Below the pieces are notes generated by a model that was not told the DNA's origin, did no database searches, and saw only the letters and a program-made list of their open reading frames with translations. From positions 1-11,274 of the forward strand of contig CACZSM010000216.1 in the NCBI GenBank assembly GCA_902783815.1: a stretch of 11,274 nt of DNA. The letters run 5' to 3'. This document shows positions 7,640 to 11,274 of this stretch, piece after piece (the first letter of the stretch is position 1; every line of letters starts with the position of its first letter). Origin of the DNA: an uncultured Ruminococcus sp. GTDB lineage: Bacteria > Bacillota > Clostridia > Oscillospirales > Acutalibacteraceae. A program made the translations under genes and the position numbers.

Positions 7640-9445
7640 TCATTCACCTTTATATTCACTGAACAGCTTATACTTGGACTTTCCATTCCGCTTTACATAA
7701 TATAGCATCTGATCAGCATGATTCAGCGCCAATTCAAAAGCATCCTTTGATCCGCCGTGGAATGATGCTATTCCGATGGAACATGATATCTTCTTTTCTT
7801 CAGGAATGTCTATTTTCTTATGCAGCTTAACACTTATCTCATCCCTGAATCCATCCCTGATCTCATGATATATCTGCTCTGCAAGCGCTGCGCCGCCGCG
7901 CTCTGACTGGTCATACAGCAGTATTATGAATTCGTCTCCGCCATATCTGACTGCAAGACCCTTCCCTTTTGTCATCTTTTTGAACATCTCTGCAAAGCAT
8001 ACAAGTACAAGATCTCCTATCTCATGTCCGAATGTATCATTATAATACTTAAAGTTGTCAAGATCAAGATAGAGTATAACATTTTCACTGTCTTTATCCT
8101 GTGAACATATGATCTCTATCTGCTTGCTGAATCCGCTTCTGTTTATTATACCCGTAAGATGATCGGTTATTGCGGACTGCTCCAGTCTATGATTCATCTT
8201 TTCGATCATCAGGCGGCTGTCGATCCTCCTCATCATTTCGCAGAACTGGCTGAAAGCAAATTTCAGTATCATAAGATCGTCATCACTCATATATGTCCTT
8301 GCTCCGACTGTTCTCTTCTTTATCCTCAGATATGCAAGAAATATCGTTTCAGTACCTGATTGCTCTACTATCGGTATCCCTATCATTGTCATGATGCGTT
8401 CTACATCAAACAACTGCATTACAGGAGTGAACTGTACAAAATTCTTATCTGTCCTGTTTGTAAGAATCGCCTGCCTGTATTCCTTGAAAAAGTTGAATAT
8501 CCCGTCTATCTTTTTCATGTCATCAAGACGGACATCTCCTTCGTGCAATACCGAAAGTTTACCGTCCTTCCTGCGGAGGATAATTATATCATTTAAATTA
8601 TAACTATTTTTCAGCACCGCAGATGTATTCTGGAAAAGCGTATTCACCGTCAGATTTTCTCTGCTTATGGCCTCCTGCAGAACCGTCAGGAATTTTATAT
8701 CGTCCTTCTTCTTTTTCAGCTTTATCTGAGTACCGGTATGTTTTGCGACCTGATAAATATGCGCTTCCGGCAAATCGACTTCATACCCCACTATTATCGG
8801 CTCAGTCTGTCTTTCTCCGTTTTCTGCATAATACCTGATCCTCTCCTCCTTACGGATCTGACCTTCTTTTCTCAGATATTCTATTCCATCCCTGAGCAGC
8901 TTATCACTCTCATCCTTCATGCCAAGCTTTTTATACAGCTCCGATCTTTCAATCAGATATATTGGAAATACGCAGAATCTTGATCCAGATGCAGTCTGCA
9001 TATAGTTATATACATCAGAAAACTCCTTATCCGCAAGCTCCAGCTTTTCCTCATGACTGTAAAGCATTGCCTTGAGAAGATGATAAAACTGCATATCCTC
9101 GTCCCATACGCCATTCTCTGATTCCTGAAGGGCTTTCAGTATATGTTCAACTATTACTTCCATTTTACTCAGGAAATAGTAGCTGTTATAGTATTCCTTC
9201 TGGTAATAGCAGCTTATCGCTATAATACTGTAGAGCTTTGTATTGCTGCAGGCTCTTAATGAAGAATATCCAAGCTCCTTCAGCATCTTAATGATAACTT
9301 CAACTACTTTTTTTGCACTTTCATACGCCTCAGCTACAAAGTAGTTCAGCGCCATATTATAAAGCGAATTCATTATATCATCCGCAACTTCAAGCTCTGT
9401 AAGCGTATTGACGCTTTTTTTTAAGGTAAGTATCAGCTTTTTCAT
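7640..9445 (-). CDS. C-terminal half: TPR-like, GAF and GGDEF diguanylate cyclase
   Basis: A GGDEF enzyme joins two GTP into the second messenger c-di-GMP. The frame is open from a TTG at 9454; I list the ATG at 9445, but GAGG only three bases before it is a poor ribosome site. Residue numbers here count from 9454 (604 residues). Parts in order are: TPR-like helices (15-200), a GAF-like domain (about 255-410), a signalling helix (410-428), and the cyclase domain (429-598) with DHLTG, LDLDNFKYYNDTFGHEIGD and the active site GGDEF at 505-509. All catalytic motifs are present. The inhibitory RxxD site is KGKG (496-499), so product inhibition is probably lost. There is no membrane helix. The TPR-like region is cut at its start: the upstream frame carries the earlier repeats, and the two join at an A-run. 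It is more likely the second part of one gene than a separate gene. Confidence 0.9.
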   Translation of the reverse strand: MKKLILTLKKSVNTLTELEVADDIMNSLYNMALNYFVAEAYESAKKVVEVIIKMLKELGYSSLRACSNTKLYSIIAISCYYQKEYYNSYYFLSKMEVIVEHILKALQESENGVWDEDMQFYHLLKAMLYSHEEKLELADKEFSDVYNYMQTASGSRFCVFPIYLIERSELYKKLGMKDESDKLLRDGIEYLRKEGQIRKEERIRYYAENGERQTEPIIVGYEVDLPEAHIYQVAKHTGTQIKLKKKKDDIKFLTVLQEAISRENLTVNTLFQNTSAVLKNSYNLNDIIILRRKDGKLSVLHEGDVRLDDMKKIDGIFNFFKEYRQAILTNRTDKNFVQFTPVMQLFDVERIMTMIGIPIVEQSGTETIFLAYLRIKKRTVGARTYMSDDDLMILKFAFSQFCEMMRRIDSRLMIEKMNHRLEQSAITDHLTGIINRSGFSKQIEIICSQDKDSENVILYLDLDNFKYYNDTFGHEIGDLVLVCFAEMFKKMTKGKGLAVRYGGDEFIILLYDQSERGGAALAEQIYHEIRDGFRDEISVKLHKKIDIPEEKKISCSIGIASFHGGSKDAFELALNHADQMLYYVKRNGKSKYKLFSEYKGE

Positions 9446-10943
9446 AGTCCTCAATAACTATACTGTTATACCCAAGACCTGCATACATATGTGCTTCTCT
9501 CAGCGGATTAGGTCTTTTAAGCACTGCAAGTCTCTTTTTGTACATTTCTCGGACATACTTGTAACGCTCATACCGAGAATACAGAATGATATTCTTCATG
9601 TACGCATTCATAAGGAAATTATCATTTCCGAGCTTTGTTCCCAGCTCTATTCCTTTATTGAAATGCACTGGCTCCATCTCACCATTTGCAACAGCATCTA
9701 CGGTTTCCTGTTCATTACCAAAGCCAAATACATAGTAATATGCAAGGAAATTCAAAAATCCATATTTTTCAGCTTTTTCAATTACTTGTGCATCTATTTC
9801 ATTAAACAGACTGTTATACTCAAACAGATCCCTGTTTATACCGATCTTGGAAGAATACAAAAGTATCTCCGCCTTACATTCAAGGTAGTCATCATTCATC
9901 TCTTTTGCAAGGTTTATACATTTTTCACAATAGCTGCACACTACGCTTGATTGTTCAAGAATTATTCTTGCTCTTGCACAAGTATAATAATACATATACT
10001 TAGTCAAATTATCGTCAGTACCTAATGTACACATATTTGTCATCTTATCGCATATGACAAGAGCATGATTTACCTGACCCATATCCATATCTATCATGGC
10101 CGCAAGCTGTAAAAACGGGAACTGTTCCTGTCTTGTCAGCCATATAGTTTTTTCGTCCATGCGGTAGATGATATCAGCCATATAATAATAAGCATCTTCA
10201 AGCGCAAACATATAGTACATATTGTTCAGTTTCAATATATACTCATCTTTTTTATCCTTATCAAACCAGAATTCATCAGGGATATCTATTGTCCTTTTAC
10301 TGTCCATGCTGCCCCAGTCAAGCTGCAGGTTCATCTCCTCTGATTTTTTCAGGATCTCCTCCCACACTTCTTTCTTATATGCTGCCACACGGAACTCATC
10401 ATTATACATGACGATAACATGAACATTAAGTGATTTTTCAATTATCCTTGATAAAAGCTGCAGGGTACTGAATGGCGCAAGATGAAATTTTGAAAGGATC
10501 ATAATTAGATGATGTTCCTTTGCAAGATATTCAAGAATTGAAATGATATCCTGTATCATCCGGTTTGATTCAAATGCAACCTCAAAATTCATTACATCTT
10601 CCTTACGCCGACAGACACCATCCCGTATAAGACTTGCGATAGGCTCACGGTGAAGCGAATAGACATGACATGAATCCAGAAAATTTTCAACAGACATCAG
10701 ATCACTGTAAAAGGTATTATAGCACCATCTTATCCAATCAAGGAACGGAGCAAAGGCATTGTGCATATTGTGCATAACATATTCATGGTAAAGGAAGACC
10801 TTATCATCAGTTTTCTCAACATTGGCAAGGATCTCCTCCTGAGTAATGTCCAAAGTATTATAATGCTTGATAAAAATGACATTCTGATCCTGTTTTTCAA
10901 CATATGCTGCCACAACACTTTGTACATATGTCTTAAAATCCAT
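9390..10943 (-). CDS. N-terminal half: degenerate STAND-ATPase-like and TPR-like regulatory region
   Basis: The 517-residue frame starts at an ATG five bases after AGGGGTG. Its first 200 residues follow the layout of STAND-type AAA ATPases that precede TPRs in many signalling proteins. A strand sits where the P-loop should be (NVIFIKHYNTLD, 21-32), then AFAPFLDWIRW (63-73), a Walker-B-like strand LIMILSKFHLA (146-156), and VHVIVMYND (174-182). The key residues are missing: there is no GxxxxGK[ST], and the Walker B acids are replaced by Ser-Lys. It is therefore likely a non-catalytic sensor or dimer module; this is inference from pattern. Residues 240-509 are paired helices rich in Tyr, Ala and Leu typical of TPR-like repeats (for example YAGLGYNSIVIEDYEKADTYL). 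The frame ends at 9390 inside the cyclase frame, overlapping it by 65 bases. It is best seen as the first part of the composite gene. Confidence 0.85.
   Translation of the reverse strand: MDFKTYVQSVVAAYVEKQDQNVIFIKHYNTLDITQEEILANVEKTDDKVFLYHEYVMHNMHNAFAPFLDWIRWCYNTFYSDLMSVENFLDSCHVYSLHREPIASLIRDGVCRRKEDVMNFEVAFESNRMIQDIISILEYLAKEHHLIMILSKFHLAPFSTLQLLSRIIEKSLNVHVIVMYNDEFRVAAYKKEVWEEILKKSEEMNLQLDWGSMDSKRTIDIPDEFWFDKDKKDEYILKLNNMYYMFALEDAYYYMADIIYRMDEKTIWLTRQEQFPFLQLAAMIDMDMGQVNHALVICDKMTNMCTLGTDDNLTKYMYYYTCARARIILEQSSVVCSYCEKCINLAKEMNDDYLECKAEILLYSSKIGINRDLFEYNSLFNEIDAQVIEKAEKYGFLNFLAYYYVFGFGNEQETVDAVANGEMEPVHFNKGIELGTKLGNDNFLMNAYMKNIILYSRYERYKYVREMYKKRLAVLKRPNPLREAHMYAGLGYNSIVIEDYEKADTYLKKKRQYAYRA
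9415..9422 (-). other. Run of eight A at the frame junction
   Basis: The coding strand reads CTT AAA AAA AAG CGT in the upstream frame. With seven A it would read CTT AAA AAA AGC GTC and continue into the GGDEF frame. The shift needed is +1 (or minus one base in the RNA), so classic -1 ribosomal slipping on A AAA AAG does not repair it. RNA polymerase slippage losing one A would. Confidence 0.85.
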
Positions 10944-11001
10944 TTAATCACCCCTGTTTCCATCGGTCATCTGCCAACAATACGCAATTACAATTATAAT
11001 T

Positions 11002-11029
11002 ATTATACCACGATTTAAGAATAAATCAA
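11002..11029 (-). promoter_or_regulatory. Promoter of the GGDEF gene
   Basis: On the minus strand TTGATT (11029-11024) and TATAAT (11007-11002) are 16 bases apart, with TG one base before the -10 (TGGTATAAT). The expected start of transcription is near 10995, about 50 nt before the ATG at 10943. Confidence 0.7.
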
Positions 11030-11056
11030 TAGAATTTGATAATAAAGATTAATTAT

Positions 11057-11077
11057 TTTTGTGATTTTGTCACAAAA
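11057..11077. promoter_or_regulatory. CRP/FNR-like palindrome upstream of the GGDEF promoter
   Basis: Two eight-base arms, TTTTGTGA (11057-11064) and TCACAAAA (11070-11077), are perfectly inverted around TTTTG. The core TGTGA-N5-TCACA is close to the CRP-family consensus, which has six central bases. It lies 27 bases upstream of the -35 box, a place where an activator could bind. No T-tract follows on either strand, so it is unlikely to be a terminator. The regulator is unknown. Confidence 0.5.
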
Positions 11078-11103
11078 TGTCATTCAGCTGAGAGTGGAGT
11101 TTT

Positions 11104-11211
11104 TTAAAAGTTAAAATTATTGGTACAGTAATGTATGTAGATTATCCGTAGAAAGTGGCAACAATAGCTTACTGGGCGGCTTCGCCGTCGGCGGCGTGCC
11201 GCCGCTGTCAT
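11104..11211 (-). CDS. Possible 35-residue ORF inside the GC-rich repeat (doubtful)
   Basis: An ATG at 11211 follows AGGAG with five bases between, and the frame runs 35 codons to a TAA at 11104. The product begins MTAAARRRRRSRPVSYCC, very rich in arginine because it reads the CG-rich hairpin, and ends in a hydrophobic, Tyr/Asn-rich tail. The ribosome site is good, but the composition simply mirrors the inverted repeat, so this is probably a chance frame within the repeat element. Confidence 0.2.
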   Translation of the reverse strand: MTAAARRRRRSRPVSYCCHFLRIIYIHYCTNNFNF

Positions 11212-11261
11212 TGTTTCTCCTACGCGGCTTCTGGAGCTTAATTGTAGTCAGTAACATACAT
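11131..11261. repeat. GC-rich nested inverted-repeat element
   Basis: The stretch stands out from A/T-rich surroundings. It folds as nested inverted arms: ATGTATGT/ACATACAT (11131-11138 and 11254-11261), CGTAG/CTACG (11147-11151 and 11220-11224), AACAAT/ATTGTT (11160-11165 and 11210-11215), and a core with GGCG/CGCC (11175-11186) and CGGCGG/CCGCCG (11189-11194 and 11199-11204). It may be a miniature transposable element, a dispersed intergenic repeat or a structured RNA. Only one copy is visible, so the repeat nature is inferred. The rest of the 331-base gap to the GGDEF gene holds only the promoter and palindrome listed. Confidence 0.55.
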
Positions 11262-11274
11262 AATGGCTAAAGAG

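Larger units (their letters stand above)
7640..10943 (-). pseudogene. Composite of both halves: one 1,100-residue GGDEF protein with a +1 frameshift
   Basis: The two overlapping frames read as one protein if one A is removed from the run of eight A at 9415-9422. The span 10943-7640 is 3,304 bases; less one it is exactly 1,101 codons. The joined reading across the run is ADTYLKKSVNTLTELEVADD, which keeps the helical repeat going, whereas the first frame ends after KKKRQYAYRA. The order would be degenerate STAND-like ATPase (1-210), TPR-like repeats (240-700), GAF (about 750-905) and GGDEF (925-1095, motif at 1001-1005). The break may be a real mutation, a reversible slippage site, or a sequencing error in a homopolymer; the sequence alone cannot tell. 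Confidence 0.7.

Noticed and set aside
9415..9422. Programmed -1 ribosomal frameshift on A AAA AAG, as in dnaX
   Set aside because: A -1 shift leads into the third frame, which soon stops; the GGDEF frame needs +1.
11263..11274. ATGGCTAAAGAG at the right edge as the start of a gene such as groEL or tuf (MAKE...)
   Set aside because: There is no ribosome site in the bases before it and it sits at the edge of the inverted repeat; four codons cannot be judged.

Overview
The window looks like chromosomal DNA from a low-to-moderate GC Clostridia, most like Ruminococcus or a related member of the Oscillospiraceae. That is an inference from the SecA sequence, AAGGAGG-type ribosome binding sites, A/T-rich intergenic DNA with TTGaca/TATAAT promoters, and the mix of zinc-ribbon, beta-propeller and Ser-rich lipoprotein genes. 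No tRNA, rRNA, CRISPR array, transposase or phage gene was seen.

Left part (1-2744, minus strand): a strong promoter at 2716-2744 drives a leader of about 230 nt that can fold into several hairpins. It is followed by a TTG-initiated membrane protein with an N-terminal zinc ribbon and a DUF5050-like extracytoplasmic propeller (1163-2476). A second protein with a propeller-like look (start 1031) runs off the left edge. Middle-left (2784-4379, plus strand): a divergent promoter drives a small cytoplasmic protein with two CxxC knuckles (2883-3548) and, 21 nt downstream, a Ser-rich lipoprotein (3570-4379). Centre (4396-7587): secA, the Sec preprotein translocase ATPase, has its own extended -10 promoter and a strong intrinsic terminator.

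Right part (7606-11029, minus strand): a large signalling gene convergent with secA. It reads as two overlapping frames, an N-terminal degenerate STAND-ATPase-like plus TPR-like half (9390-10943) and a TPR-GAF-GGDEF diguanylate cyclase half (7640-9445). The frames switch at a run of eight A, and removing one A gives a single 1,100-residue protein. The sequence upstream holds a CRP/FNR-like palindrome and a GC-rich nested inverted-repeat element (11131-11261).

How the genes might work together: SecA would export the lipoprotein, and may help place the large outside domain of the membrane propeller protein. The GGDEF protein would make c-di-GMP in response to signals sensed by its N-terminal and GAF modules. 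Nothing in the sequence links c-di-GMP to the neighbouring genes. The most noteworthy points are the homopolymer frameshift in the cyclase gene, a non-canonical Arg in SecA helicase motif VI, the structured leader, and the GC-rich repeat element.
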